Assembly: GCA_031411655.1 (NCBI GenBank)
Contig: JANOBM010000122.1
Span: 3,665-67,664 of the forward strand
Length of the DNA stretch: 64,000 nucleotides
Direction: 5' to 3'
Origin: UBA6163 sp031411655
Lineage (GTDB): Bacteria; Planctomycetota; Planctomycetia; Pirellulales; Pirellulaceae
Below the pieces are notes generated by a model. The model was not told the DNA's origin. It made no database searches and was given only the letters and a program-made list of their open reading frames with translations. Below, piece by piece: positions 1-10,283 of the stretch; within the stretch, counting starts at the first letter, position 1, and each line of letters starts with the position of its first letter. The position numbers were made by a program, and so were the translations under genes.

Positions 1-2
1 AC

Positions 3-1271
3 TTCAACACTGCCCCACGACGCATAAGAATCGCTCAGCAACTCGGCATCGAGTTGCCTGAGCGGTTTGTTCTTGACGATCGTCCCTGGCATGTTGTCGT
101 CAGTAGTCGCTTAGGAAGGAACCTTATCGGCCGCCATGCGGACCTCGCCGTCCTTCGTCGTTTTATCGAGCAGGCGGTCGCGCGAAACGATCAAGTCGCT
201 ATTGTCCATGGCACCGCTTCTGAACCGTGGTGCTCGCGCGCTGCCCAACTACTTCAAATCGAACCGGTACGACTCTTCTGCAACGATGGATCCGTAGCGG
301 CGAGTAAGACTCGCCACGAGCCCATTTGGCAGCCGCTCCAAACACCAACTTCCGTTTGTCGCGATACGGTGGCAATACAGCTTGCGGACCGAGTGGATGC
401 CACTTTCGTTCGCCCCGGTGGAACCATCTTCAGACTTCTCGAGCAGCGGATTGCAAGTGAACCACCAGGCTTAGCTCCATCAGTGCAGGTTGCCGTTACG
501 TCTTACAATCAGACGGTCGCTCAGGATTTGATAAAGCGAGGTGCAATTGGTTATTGGTCGCCAATTCAAACCCGAGCGGTCAGATGGATGGATGAAGGAG
601 ATGAGGCGACGAACCCGCCCCACGCCACTAAAGTGCTAGAGTCTCTTACTCAAACGCCTGATCGCTGGCTCGTTCATTCCACTCGTGGGCGATCGGGGCC
701 ATGGCCAGGACAATCGCTACAGCAGTTCTACGATTGGCTCCTCATGTCTTCTCCTACCATCGAGAATTCCACTCCGCTGGATACACTTACGCACATCATT
801 AAGCAACGTCGCTTGATTGGCTCACATCAAACCACTTCGTGTAAGACGTCAGTGGTTTGTTTCTCTGGACTCCCACTCATGCAGTGGCTTTGTCGCCGCG
901 CATTTCGGCCGCATCTAGGGCGATGGGATGCGGAGCCCTTTGGAATCGCAGTCCGGCGAGATGCAGCCGAACGGCTAGGATGTCGCCCCGTCATCTACGG
1001 CGACCAATCAACCTTAGCAACTGTTTCGCAAAGTGATAGATGGAGATTCCAAGCAGCTGGCAAAACTTTTGATTGGACAAGTGAACACGAGTGGCGATGC
1101 CCGAGTCCCGTCGATTTAACGGATTTTGCCGCTGACGAAGTTGCAGTATTCGTCCAAGATCCAATCCATTTCTCAGCTGTTTCCGAATCACCTTGGCCGG
1201 TTGTTGCCGTCTCTTCCATGGCCACCCACTCTGCGGAAGACGCAGTGTCAAATCGGACAAGCTCCAAATAG
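3..1271 (+). CDS. Hypothetical protein, 5' end outside the window
   Basis: The reading frame is open from the left edge to the stop at 1269-1271, so at least 422 C-terminal residues are present and the true start lies upstream. The first possible in-window start is a TTG at 54, but 17 codons before it are also open with similar composition, so I treat the gene as truncated by the window. No signal peptide, membrane segment or catalytic motif is evident. Near the C-terminus is a HEWRCP...DLTDF...VAVFV stretch, a form often seen in uncharacterised bacterial proteins that end in an E-x-E-W-R-like motif. I do not recognise the family. nadA follows 100 bp downstream in the same direction but appears to have its own -10 element. 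Confidence 0.6.
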   Translation, partial: FNTAPRRIRIAQQLGIELPERFVLDDRPWHVVVSSRLGRNLIGRHADLAVLRRFIEQAVARNDQVAIVHGTASEPWCSRAAQLLQIEPVRLFCNDGSVAASKTRHEPIWQPLQTPTSVCRDTVAIQLADRVDATFVRPGGTIFRLLEQRIASEPPGLAPSVQVAVTSYNQTVAQDLIKRGAIGYWSPIQTRAVRWMDEGDEATNPPHATKVLESLTQTPDRWLVHSTRGRSGPWPGQSLQQFYDWLLMSSPTIENSTPLDTLTHIIKQRRLIGSHQTTSCKTSVVCFSGLPLMQWLCRRAFRPHLGRWDAEPFGIAVRRDAAERLGCRPVIYGDQSTLATVSQSDRWRFQAAGKTFDWTSEHEWRCPSPVDLTDFAADEVAVFVQDPIHFSAVSESPWPVVAVSSMATHSAEDAVSNRTSSK

Positions 1272-1326
1272 CAGGGGGCTCACAGGTCGTGAACCACTTG
1301 CCCTGCGATGGATGCTTTCTAAGTGG

Positions 1327-1332
1327 TATAAT
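1327..1332 (+). promoter_or_regulatory. Candidate -10 element for nadA
   Basis: A perfect TATAAT lies 40 bp upstream of the preferred nadA ATG, which would give a leader of about 30 nt. No convincing -35 sits at 16-18 bp spacing (a TTGCCC lies 23 bp upstream), so this is a weak prediction from sequence alone. Confidence 0.35.
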
Positions 1333-1371
1333 CGGGAAACAGATTTCACACCGCGAACGTTCTGTATCGAG

Positions 1372-2526
1372 ATGAGCGCTTCTTCCATGCCACATACGTC
1401 CACCACCGCCAATCCGTTTCCGCTTGCTCCCTATAAGACGGCACCTGCTGGCGACTTGGCCCTTCGTATCGAAGCAGTTCGTCGCTCGATGGGCAATCGT
1501 TTGATGATCCTTGGGCATCATTACCAACAAGATGAGGTCATCGAACACTCCGACCTAAGAGGTGACAGCTACCAACTCAGCCGGATGGCAGCGGATAGCG
1601 AGACTTGTGAAGCGATTGTTTTTTGCGGCGTTCACTTCATGGCCGAAACCGCGGACATCCTTGCCAATCGACCCGAAACGGTCGTTCAGCGAAGTGGGCG
1701 GCGTGTCACCGTTGTACTGCCTGACTTAGCTGCAGGCTGCTCCATGGCAGACATGGCGGCCATTAATCAAGTCGAAGCTGCCTGGGCGGATATGGGAGAA
1801 GTGATCGACACCGAGCGAGTCATCCCCGTCACGTACATCAATAGTGCCGCAAGCCTCAAGGCGTTCTGCGGCAGACATGGCGGTATCGTCTGCACCAGTA
1901 GCAACGCTCGCGCAGTTCTCGAATGGGCGTTCCAGCGTGGCGATCGAGTCTTCTTTTTTCCCGATCAGCATTTGGGTAGGAACACAGCGCTAAGGATGCA
2001 AATTTCGCCTGAACAAATGCCGGTTTGGGATCCCTACCAACTAGAGCTTGGTGGAAACACGGAAGCGGCCCTGAAGCAAAGTCGTGTAATCCTTTGGAAA
2101 GGGCATTGCAGCGTTCACCAAATGTTTCGTCCCGAGCACGTAGCTCAATTCCGTGACAAGCACCCCGGAATCAAGATCCTCGTTCATCCGGAATGCCCCC
2201 GTGAAGTCAACGATATTGCGGATATCTCAGGTAGCACCGGAAAAATCATCCAAACCGTTCGCGATAGCCCCGCCGGGACCAAGTGGGCGATTGGGACCGA
2301 GCTTCACTTGGTTAATCGACTCAAGGCCGAACACCCTGAACAGGAAATATACTTTCTGAGCCCTGTCGTCTGTATGTGTGCAACCATGTACCGCATCGAC
2401 TTACCACACCTTTGCTGGAGCCTGGAAAACTTGGAAGCGGGGCACCCGGTAAACGTCATCGAAGTCGACCCTGAGGTTTCCCGGTGGAGTCTTGTGGCGC
2501 TCGAACGAATGCTCGCGGTAAAATGA
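1372..2526 (+). CDS. nadA: Quinolinate synthase NadA
   Basis: NadA condenses iminoaspartate with dihydroxyacetone phosphate to quinolinate in de novo NAD synthesis, using a [4Fe-4S] cluster in the cytoplasm. The 384-residue product shows the family signatures: MILGHHYQQDEV near the N-terminus, a cysteine in DLAAGCSMAD, a second in HPECPREV, and a cysteine pair in VVCMCATM, giving the three cluster ligands expected of the long NadA type. The frame stays open upstream to 1126, inside the previous gene, but conserved sequence begins only after 1400 and the ATG at 1372 (or the one at 1387) gives a normal length. nadB and nadC are not nearby. Confidence 0.95.
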   Translation: MSASSMPHTSTTANPFPLAPYKTAPAGDLALRIEAVRRSMGNRLMILGHHYQQDEVIEHSDLRGDSYQLSRMAADSETCEAIVFCGVHFMAETADILANRPETVVQRSGRRVTVVLPDLAAGCSMADMAAINQVEAAWADMGEVIDTERVIPVTYINSAASLKAFCGRHGGIVCTSSNARAVLEWAFQRGDRVFFFPDQHLGRNTALRMQISPEQMPVWDPYQLELGGNTEAALKQSRVILWKGHCSVHQMFRPEHVAQFRDKHPGIKILVHPECPREVNDIADISGSTGKIIQTVRDSPAGTKWAIGTELHLVNRLKAEHPEQEIYFLSPVVCMCATMYRIDLPHLCWSLENLEAGHPVNVIEVDPEVSRWSLVALERMLAVK

Positions 2527-2620
2527 AAGCTGACCAGTTGATGGGATTTTATGGTTCCATGGGTTAGAATGGTGCTCCCGCACCGTCGCAAGCCACGCCG
2601 CTCGAAGGACCCACCTAGCC

Positions 2621-5600
2621 ATGCTGCTCGTTCGCCTTATTACGCTATTTGCTCTCACGGCTGCGACCACATGCTGCCTCAGTCGATCCCTGGCAGCTGA
2701 CGTCGACTTTGCTCGTGAAATCAAGCCGATCCTATCGAATCGTTGTTTCTTTTGTCATGGTCCTGACCCTGCCGAACGACAGGGAGGGGACAATGGCTTG
2801 CGATTGGATCAACGAGAGGGTGCGACCGAAGATCTCGGCGGCCGCTTCGCGATCGTTCCCGGCGATTTGGAACACAGCGGTTTAGTCGAGCGAGTGCTTT
2901 CAACCGATCCCGATTCAGTCATGCCTCCGCCCGAAAGCGGACACAAGTTGACGTCCCACGAAATCGATCTACTGAAGCGATGGGTTGAGCAGGGAGCTCA
3001 CTACTCCGATCACTGGAGCTATGTTCGTCCCATCCGTCCGCAGCTCCCTATCGTCAAAGCAGTCCATTGGCCTCGGAACGAAATCGATCACTTCATTCTT
3101 TCAAGATTGGAGCAAGAAGGCCTTTCGCCCACGGAAGCCGCGGATCGATCTTCGCTCATTCGAAGAGTCACGCTTGACCTCACCGGATTGCCACCATCCA
3201 TTGCGGATGTAGACGAATATTTCGCCGACACGAGCGATTCAGCGTACGAAAACCTTGTCGATCGCCTGCTTCAACGCAAGTCCTTCGGTGAACATTGGGC
3301 AAGACAATGGCTCGATCTGGCTCGGTACGCTGACTCTGCGGGCTACGCCGACGATCCGATTCGCACCATTTGGCTCTACCGTGATTACGTGATCGATGCG
3401 CTGAATGCGAACAAGCCGTTCGATCAATTCACAATCGAACAAATCGCTGGCGACCTCCTCCCAAATCCCACCGACCAGCAGATGATTGCAACCGCTTTTC
3501 ATCGAAACACGCTAACCAATAGCGAAGGTGGGACAAACGATGAGGAGTTCCGCAATGCTGCGATCATCGATCGGGTCAACACGACGTTCGCTGTATGGAT
3601 GGGAACGACGATGGCATGCGCTCAATGCCACACGCACAAGTTTGATCCCATCACCCAGGAAGAGTATTTCAAGGTCTTCGCGATCTTCAATAACACGGCC
3701 GACATGGACCAGCGGGACGAGTCACCGCTATTGTCGGTCTACACACACGATCAACAGCGCCAACGTGCGGCTTTCGAAGAGGAGTTAGCACAACTCAAGG
3801 GTGTTACGAATCAAGAAACTCCGGAGCTTGTGGCATCGCAAAAGAAATGGGAATCGGAGTTCCCGGTATCACTTGCCTGGCAAAACATTACCCCGACTGA
3901 AGTCAGCTCTCAGGCAGGAAGCAATGTCGTTATCACGGATGAGTACGTTGACGTGGTTGGAGGACCTGACACGGATACTTACACCGTCAATCTTCCACTT
4001 CCTGCGGGCCCACTCCGCGCCTTGCAACTAGAAACGTTGACAAACGATGCTTTGCCGCATCATGGTCCTGGCCATGGGGGCGGCAATTTTGTCATCACTA
4101 GCGTCCGCGGAACCATCTCACCGCCAGAGGATTCCACCGTCATTGGACGCTATGTTCGGATCGAGATCCCAGGACCACAAAAGATCCTCTCGTTAGCTGA
4201 GGTTCAACTTTTCCAAGGCACCGAAAACATTGCACCCAAGGGAGAGGCTTCACAAAGTTCAACCGGATTCGCGGGTCCCGCCAATCTTGCGATTGACGGC
4301 AATACCGACGGTCAATACATGATTGCGAAATCAACAACCCATACGGAGACATCCGATAATCCCTGGTGGGAAATTGACCTAAAGTTTCCCCAGGCAGTCG
4401 ATCGTATGATCATCTGGAATCGGACCGATGAGGGAACGATCGACCGGCTTACCAATTTTCATGTGACGCTTCTGGACGAAGCCCGAAAACCGGTGTGGCA
4501 AGAGACGATTGTGGAAGCGCCTCGCCCCAGTCGAGAGCTTTCGCTAAGCGGACCGCGTTCCATTGCTTTCACCCAGGCATTCGCTGACTTCAGCCAACCC
4601 GGTTTTGACGCCGCTTCGGTCCTGCTGAATACCGATCCGAAGTCAAAGGGTTGGGCGGTTGGCGGCGCAGTTGGCCAAGCCCATCACTTGATTCTATTGG
4701 CGGAAACTGCCATCGACTGCAAAGCGAACAGCCGACTTAGCCTTACCATTGAGCAAGCGTCTCAACATGCGAAACACACTCTCGGTCGATTTAGAATTTC
4801 ACTTACTGGCGAAGATCGCGCCGACGCGTGGGTAAAGACCCCGGCACCCGTGATCGACGCACTTGTGATATTCGGTCCCGAAAGAACCGATGCGCAGAGG
4901 AATACGATCGCTGAGTATTATCGATCGATCGCACCTGAGCTTGCTCCGTCGCGCATGCGGATCGCGGAACTTGAGAAATTGCTCACCGACCTGAAGCCGG
5001 TAACGGTGCCGGTGATGCGGGAACTTCCTGAAGGTCAGCGCCGTGTGACTAAAATCCAGGTGCGAGGTAACTTCATGAATCTTGGAGACACCGTGGAACC
5101 TGGGACGCCAGTGGCGTTCCCGCCAATGAAAAATGCGAGTACCGCAAACCGACTCGCTTTCGCGCATTGGCTTGTCGACGAGGCGAATCCGCTGACTGCC
5201 CGTGTGATCGCCAATCGATATTGGGAGCGATTGTTTGGCATCGGCCTAGTGCCCACTAGCGAAGATTTCGGTTCGCAAGGAGAGTTGCCATCGCACCCTG
5301 AGTTGCTCGATTGGCTAGCAACCGAACTGGTTCGCTTGAAGTGGGACACCAAGGCGTTTATCAAGACACTTGTGATGTCTGCAGCCTATCGCCAAGCTTC
5401 GAAAGCAAACTTGGACTCCTACGAACGCGATCCCGATAATCGTCTGGTGGCCCGCGGCCCGCGGTCACGTCTGACCGCAGAAACGATTCGCGACCAAGCC
5501 CTTGCGGTCAGTGGACTGATGAGTGCGAAGCTCTTTGGCCCACCGGTAAACCCTCCGCAGCCTGCAACCGGACTGAACGCCGCGTTTGGAAGTGGGATCG

Positions 5601-6088
5601 ACTGGCAAACAAGCATGGGTGAAGACCGATATCGAAGAGCCTTGTATACCGCTTGGCGACGCTCCAATCCATATCCGTCCATGACAACCTTTGACGCGCC
5701 CAATCGAGAGGTCTGTACGATCCGACGAAGTCGATCCAATACGCCGCTGCAAGCCCTCGTCACCTTAAACGACCCTGTCTTCATGGAAGCTTCTCAAGCA
5801 TTAGCGCGCCGCATGCTCCGCGAAGCGGGAAACCAGACAGAAGCGAGAGTCGAATACGGCTTTAAGCTGTGTTTGTCACGATCTGCCAAACCGGAGGAAC
5901 TCAAGCGGCTTACCGAGATGTTCGAAACCGTTAGGCAAGAGTTCGTGCAAAAACCAGGTGAAGCCCTCAAGCTTGCCACCGATCCGCTCGGCCCGCTGCC
6001 GGAATCCGTCGATGCAGTAGAACTGGCAGCGTGGACAACGGTGGCAAACGTCTTACTCAATCTCGATGAAACATTGATGCCTCGCTAA
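2621..6088 (+). CDS. Secreted PSCyt1 / DUF1549 / DUF1553 cytochrome-like protein
   Basis: A large (1155 aa) exported protein of the architecture typical of Planctomycetes. A signal peptide (residues 1-25) is followed by a PSCyt1 haem-binding segment (IKPILSNRCFFCHG, about residues 33-46), then DUF1549 (about 165-370, including a CAQCHTHKFDP motif) and a C-terminal DUF1553 (about 840-1100). Between them, around residues 510-630, is a discoidin (F5/8 type C)-like section with NLAIDGNTDG and WWEIDL, which suggests carbohydrate or surface binding. Such proteins are almost always paired with a DUF1501 gene, as here (45 bp downstream, probably one operon). The substrate is unknown; roles in sulfated-polysaccharide use have been suggested for the family but this sequence does not prove one. 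Confidence 0.9.
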   Translation: MLLVRLITLFALTAATTCCLSRSLAADVDFAREIKPILSNRCFFCHGPDPAERQGGDNGLRLDQREGATEDLGGRFAIVPGDLEHSGLVERVLSTDPDSVMPPPESGHKLTSHEIDLLKRWVEQGAHYSDHWSYVRPIRPQLPIVKAVHWPRNEIDHFILSRLEQEGLSPTEAADRSSLIRRVTLDLTGLPPSIADVDEYFADTSDSAYENLVDRLLQRKSFGEHWARQWLDLARYADSAGYADDPIRTIWLYRDYVIDALNANKPFDQFTIEQIAGDLLPNPTDQQMIATAFHRNTLTNSEGGTNDEEFRNAAIIDRVNTTFAVWMGTTMACAQCHTHKFDPITQEEYFKVFAIFNNTADMDQRDESPLLSVYTHDQQRQRAAFEEELAQLKGVTNQETPELVASQKKWESEFPVSLAWQNITPTEVSSQAGSNVVITDEYVDVVGGPDTDTYTVNLPLPAGPLRALQLETLTNDALPHHGPGHGGGNFVITSVRGTISPPEDSTVIGRYVRIEIPGPQKILSLAEVQLFQGTENIAPKGEASQSSTGFAGPANLAIDGNTDGQYMIAKSTTHTETSDNPWWEIDLKFPQAVDRMIIWNRTDEGTIDRLTNFHVTLLDEARKPVWQETIVEAPRPSRELSLSGPRSIAFTQAFADFSQPGFDAASVLLNTDPKSKGWAVGGAVGQAHHLILLAETAIDCKANSRLSLTIEQASQHAKHTLGRFRISLTGEDRADAWVKTPAPVIDALVIFGPERTDAQRNTIAEYYRSIAPELAPSRMRIAELEKLLTDLKPVTVPVMRELPEGQRRVTKIQVRGNFMNLGDTVEPGTPVAFPPMKNASTANRLAFAHWLVDEANPLTARVIANRYWERLFGIGLVPTSEDFGSQGELPSHPELLDWLATELVRLKWDTKAFIKTLVMSAAYRQASKANLDSYERDPDNRLVARGPRSRLTAETIRDQALAVSGLMSAKLFGPPVNPPQPATGLNAAFGSGIDWQTSMGEDRYRRALYTAWRRSNPYPSMTTFDAPNREVCTIRRSRSNTPLQALVTLNDPVFMEASQALARRMLREAGNQTEARVEYGFKLCLSRSAKPEELKRLTEMFETVRQEFVQKPGEALKLATDPLGPLPESVDAVELAAWTTVANVLLNLDETLMPR

Positions 6089-6133
6089 CCATGCGTAGAT
6101 AGTTGTAGCTCTAGTACCGAACCCATCGACCCA

Positions 6134-7600
6134 ATGATAGTGAAATCAATGAACCCTTTTATCGAACAGCTACAACTGCGTACTCGCCGAAACTTTCTGC
6201 AACAAACCGGCCTCGGACTTGGTGGCATCGCGTTGTCTTCATTGATGGCAAAAGAGGGCATTGCAGTAACAGCGGGCGTCGAGAACCCACTCGCCCCTAA
6301 AGCATCACACTTCCCGGCTAAAGCACGCAGGATCATCTACCTTCATTTGACGGGGTCGCCACCGCATCTCGACCTTTATGACTACAAACCTGAGCTCGTC
6401 AAACACGATGGCGAAGACTGTCCCGAGTCTTTCCTCAAGGGCAAGCGATTCGCATTCACAACAGGAACGCCGAAACTGCTCGGAACCCGGCGAACGTTTA
6501 AGCAGTGCGGCAAAAATGGCATGTGGCTTTCTGATGCGATCCCGCACATCCAAGAAGTGGCCGATGAGATCTGCATGATCAACTCCATGACCACCGACCA
6601 GTTCAATCATGCGCCTGCCGAGCTGCTGCTGCTTACTGGTTCGGCTCAGTCTGGTCGCCCGTCAATGGGCTCGTGGGTGACCTATGGGCTGGGCTCAGAA
6701 AACGAAAACCTTCCAGGGTTCGTCGTCTTGATCTCCAGCGGTGTCCAACCAAACGGTGGCAAAAACTCTTTCGGAAATGGATTTCTCCCGTCTGTTTTCC
6801 AAGGAGTCCAATGCCGCTCCAAGGGAGATCCCGTGCTCTACGCATCAGACCCACCGGGAATGGATCGAACCCTGCGCCGTAAAACCCTAGACGCCATTCG
6901 CGACTTGAATTCGCTTCAAGCCGAGGAGCTCGGACACCCAGAAACTCGCACGCGAATCGCTCAGTACGAATTGGCATTCCGAATGCAGACATCTGTCCCC
7001 GAGGTAATGGACATTACCCGCGAATCGGCATTGACGCTCGAACAATACGGTGCGAAGCCGGGCGAGGCGAGTTTTGCGAACAACTGCTTGCTCGCCAGGA
7101 GACTCGTCGAACAGGGCGTACGATTTGTTCAACTCTTTGATTGGGGATGGGATTTTCACGGTACTGGTCCCGCGGAAGACATCCGGGACGGGTTGACGAA
7201 AAAGTGCGAAACCATGGATCGCCCCATCGCAGCGCTGATCAGAGACCTCAGGCAACGCGGATTGCTGGAAGATACCCTCATCATCTGCGGCGGCGAGTTT
7301 GGCAGGACACCCTTTCGCGAAGGTCGCACGGCATCAGGAGATGTGTTAGGTCGCGACCACTACCCAGACTGCTATTCGATGTGGATGGCCGGCGGCGGAA
7401 TGAAGGGTGGTCACACGCATGGCCAATCCGATGAACTCGGGTTCTCCATCGCCAAAGACAAAGTTCATATCCACGATCTGCAGGCGACGATATTGCACGC
7501 ACTAGGATTTGACCATAAGCATTTGACCTACCGCTTCCAAGGACGAGACTATCGGCTCACCGATGTACACGGCGATGTGGTGCACGATCTGATTGGCTAG
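6134..7600 (+). CDS. DUF1501 family protein, Tat-exported
   Basis: This 488-aa protein belongs to the DUF1501 family, which has an alkaline phosphatase/sulfatase-like fold. The N-terminus carries a twin-arginine signal (RRNFLQQTGLGLGG, about residues 18-31), so it is expected to be exported folded. Family features include IYLHLTGSPPHLDL, a central GWDFHG segment and GGEFGRTPF followed by GRDHYPDCYS, which match positions used for metal binding in the sulfatase-like superfamily. It lies 45 bp after the PSCyt1/DUF1549/DUF1553 gene, the standard planctomycete pairing. The reaction is unknown. The ATG at 6134 puts the RR motif at a normal distance; an ATG at 6149 is also possible. Confidence 0.9.
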   Translation: MIVKSMNPFIEQLQLRTRRNFLQQTGLGLGGIALSSLMAKEGIAVTAGVENPLAPKASHFPAKARRIIYLHLTGSPPHLDLYDYKPELVKHDGEDCPESFLKGKRFAFTTGTPKLLGTRRTFKQCGKNGMWLSDAIPHIQEVADEICMINSMTTDQFNHAPAELLLLTGSAQSGRPSMGSWVTYGLGSENENLPGFVVLISSGVQPNGGKNSFGNGFLPSVFQGVQCRSKGDPVLYASDPPGMDRTLRRKTLDAIRDLNSLQAEELGHPETRTRIAQYELAFRMQTSVPEVMDITRESALTLEQYGAKPGEASFANNCLLARRLVEQGVRFVQLFDWGWDFHGTGPAEDIRDGLTKKCETMDRPIAALIRDLRQRGLLEDTLIICGGEFGRTPFREGRTASGDVLGRDHYPDCYSMWMAGGGMKGGHTHGQSDELGFSIAKDKVHIHDLQATILHALGFDHKHLTYRFQGRDYRLTDVHGDVVHDLIG

Positions 7601-8524
7601 AAAATCGCTCCCGAGCATTGCATAGCCGCGACCTTCGGCACGCATGCCCCTAACGAAAACGCGAAGGCGTCAAAAGTGTTTGAGTGGCATCGGCGGTAGC
7701 TTTGGATTTCGTTTCGTTCGCAAGCTCAAAGCCGCCGATGCTGCCTTGTAATTCTTGTGCAGCCGATCTGCGACCGGTTCGACAGCGGCGGCCAGTTCGC
7801 TCTGCTTGGCGTTCGGCTTCAGTTCCACGGCGATGACGTGATCAACTTCGAAGTCGTCGTAGTGCCCCGCTGCATCGAGTTTGGCTCGCAGGTTGAAGAC
7901 CAGATCTGGGTCGGTCACGTCCACAAGCACTGCCGTCGTGTGATACGTCTTGAACGCTGCCAAAACCTCTTCGGGGTCGTTCACGAAGTCCAGCACGTAG
8001 GTCGTGTCTTTGCCGGGATACGCTCGGTTTAGTCGCGACAGCGTTTGTACGGCCTGAATGCCTGCCAGTCGTTTATCGACGTACATGCCACACAGTAGCG
8101 GTTGATCAAAGCCCGTCTGGAACTTGTTTGCCACCAGCAGGATTTGATACTCGTCGGTTTTAAAGGCTTCGCGGATGTCGCGACCTCGCAGGTCCGAGTT
8201 CAGCGCTGGGCTATTCTCGGTGAACGGGTCGGTGCCGGATTCCGAGTCTTTCACTTCGCCCGAGAACGCCGCGATCGTTCGCATGGCATAACCGCGAGCC
8301 TTGATGTACTTGTCGATCGCAAGTTGCCAGCGCACCGATTTTTGACGGCTGCTGACGACGACCATCGCTTTGGCTTTGCCGCCAAGCAACGGAGAAACGT
8401 GTTAGCGAAAGTGTTCGACAACGATCTCGACCTTCTTGGCAATGTTGTAAGGATGCAGGCGAACCCAGCCCATGATCCACTTCATCGCCGCACTGCGATC
8501 AACTTCGGTATCGGTAATCTCGGT

Positions 8525-8590
8525 GAGCGGCATGGCGCTAGCTGCCGGTTCGTCATCGCTGCGGAAACCGCGGCTAGCGCCTTGCGGCTC
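8525..8590 (-). repeat. 66-nt palindromic element inside hsdR (copy A)
   Basis: Two 27-nt arms (8525-8551 and 8564-8590) are near-perfect inverted repeats around a 12-nt spacer; each arm contains a GCTAGC-type core. The element is exactly 22 codons long and is read through in frame in hsdR, adding EPQGASRGF...EPAASAMPL to the protein. The same arms occur in copy B and as single arms in hsdM and near 10765. It looks like a small mobile palindrome comparable in principle to Rickettsia palindromic elements. Confidence 0.8.
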
Positions 8591-9225
8591 AATTGACTGC
8601 GCAAGCTTGAACGCGAGCTTGTAGGTCGTGTAGTTCTGGAGCACGTCCAGAATGAAACCTTCCTCGATCGCCTGCCGCATGGAATAGACATGAAACGGAG
8701 CGGGGATGTTGTCTTTCGCGATCTTGCGAGACGGATCAGGCAACGTGCCGAAGAGTTCCATCGTCTTGGTCTTCGGTGTTGCAGTGAACGCGACAAACGT
8801 GAGCCCCGCGTCGCTGGCCCGTGAAGACATTTGCGCCGCCAGCACGTCATCCATGCTGACTTCGCCACCATCGCCCAGTTCTTGGAGCTCCTCTGCCGGC
8901 AGAACGGCCTTGGGCTTGGAAGCGGCTTCGCCAGTCTGTGAACTGGGAGCTTCATCGGCGATCACCGCGAACCGCTTCCCAGCAGTTGCCGCCAATTCAC
9001 GCACCGCTTTCAATGCGAACGGAAACGTCTGGATGGTGCAGACCACGATCTTCTTGTCGCCTGAAAGTGCTGCGGCCAGTTCACTACTTTTGCTGCTGCT
9101 CTCGCCTTTGATTACGGCCACGACCCCCGTCGTACGCTCGAAATCGAAAATCGCGTCTTGCAACTGCGTGTCGATTACGTTGCGACCGAGACAACTACCA
9201 AGTCTAAGGGTTTCTCGTTTATCCT

Positions 9226-9303
9226 GAACGGCACGGCGCTAGCCGCCGGTTCCTCCTGTGCTGGGTAGCGCTCACGGAACCCGCCGCTAGCGCGTTGCGG
9301 CTC
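9226..9303 (-). repeat. 78-nt palindromic element inside hsdR (copy B)
   Basis: Arms at 9226-9252 and 9277-9303 (27 nt each) are inverted repeats separated by 24 nt and are clearly homologous to copy A. The 78 nt equal 26 codons and are translated in frame as EPQRASGGF...EPAASAVPF, between the P-loop region and the segment disrupted by the frameshift. The spacer differs in length and sequence from copy A, while the arms are conserved. Confidence 0.8.
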
Positions 9304-10283
9304 ATTGAAATGCAGGTCGGCCAGAAAGTGCGCTGTCCAGGCGATTGAATTCGTCTTGCCGGAGCCCGCTGAAAGCTTAATCAGGTACTTGTGCCCTGGA
9401 CTATCGATCAGCACCGCCGATAGAAGTTTGCGAGTCGCGTCGAGTCGGTGGTACCGGGGAAAGATAATCTTTTTGAGTTGCTTCTTGTCGTCCTTCTGCG
9501 CCACCAGATAGCGACCGAAAATTTCTAACCAGCTTTCCCGTTCCCAAACTTGCTCCCACAGGTATGCGGTGCGATGGCCACGAGGATTCAGCGGATTACC
9601 CTTCGCGCCGTTGTCGCCTTGATTGAAAGGCAGAAACACGGTGTCCGTGCTTTCCAGCTTCGTCGCCATGTGGACTTCGCGATTGCTGACCGCGAAATGC
9701 ACCAGTGCGCCGCTGGGGAACGACAGCAAAGGTTCGGCGGCCTGCCCCTTTGGTCTCAGATTTCGATCGAAGCGATACTGGTCGATCGCATCACCGATGC
9801 TTTGGGTGAAGACTGTTCTGAGTTCGACGGTCGCAACCGGCAATCCGTTCAGGAATAACACGAAGTCGATACTGTTTTGGTTGTGCTGGGAATAATGCAC
9901 CTACCGAACAACGCGCAGCTGGTTGGCACCGTAGCGAGCAAGAACGTCAGGGTTGATGCCGAGGGCAGGCTTGAACTGCGCCAGCGGCAGCTTGCCCTTC
10001 AATCCAAGCATCTCGATTCCATGACGCAGCACATCCAGTGTGCCACACTGGTTCAGCGAATCACGCAAGCGACCGAGCAGCGTCTCGGTGGCGTTTGCAC
10101 CGTGGTTCTTGACGATGGCGTCCCAGGCTTGGGGCTGAGTGGCCTGGACCCACACCAGCACATCGTCCGGAAGTAAAGCCCTCGCCCGGTCGTAGCCGTC
10201 ATCGTTTGGTAAATACAGCCAGCCGTTGGCGGCGAGATGCTCGCAGATCTCGGTCTCGAAGTTGATCTCTTGGTGCAGGCTCA

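Noticed and set aside
1126..1371. N-terminal extension of nadA to 1126
   Set aside because: It overlaps the preceding gene by about 145 bp, is not NadA-like, and the ATG at 1372 gives the normal family length behind a plausible -10 element.
7601..7669. Left attachment site repeat matching the tRNA-Ser 3' end
   Set aside because: The sequence between DUF1501 and hsdR was compared with the tRNA 3' end and no direct repeat was seen, and no integrase is present.
9901..9903. TAG codons inside hsdR and mscS as possible recoded sense codons
   Set aside because: TAG ends intact genes in this window (for example the DUF1501 gene at 7600, rplU and ispE's neighbours), and the hsdR locus has other independent damage, so ordinary nonsense mutations are more likely.
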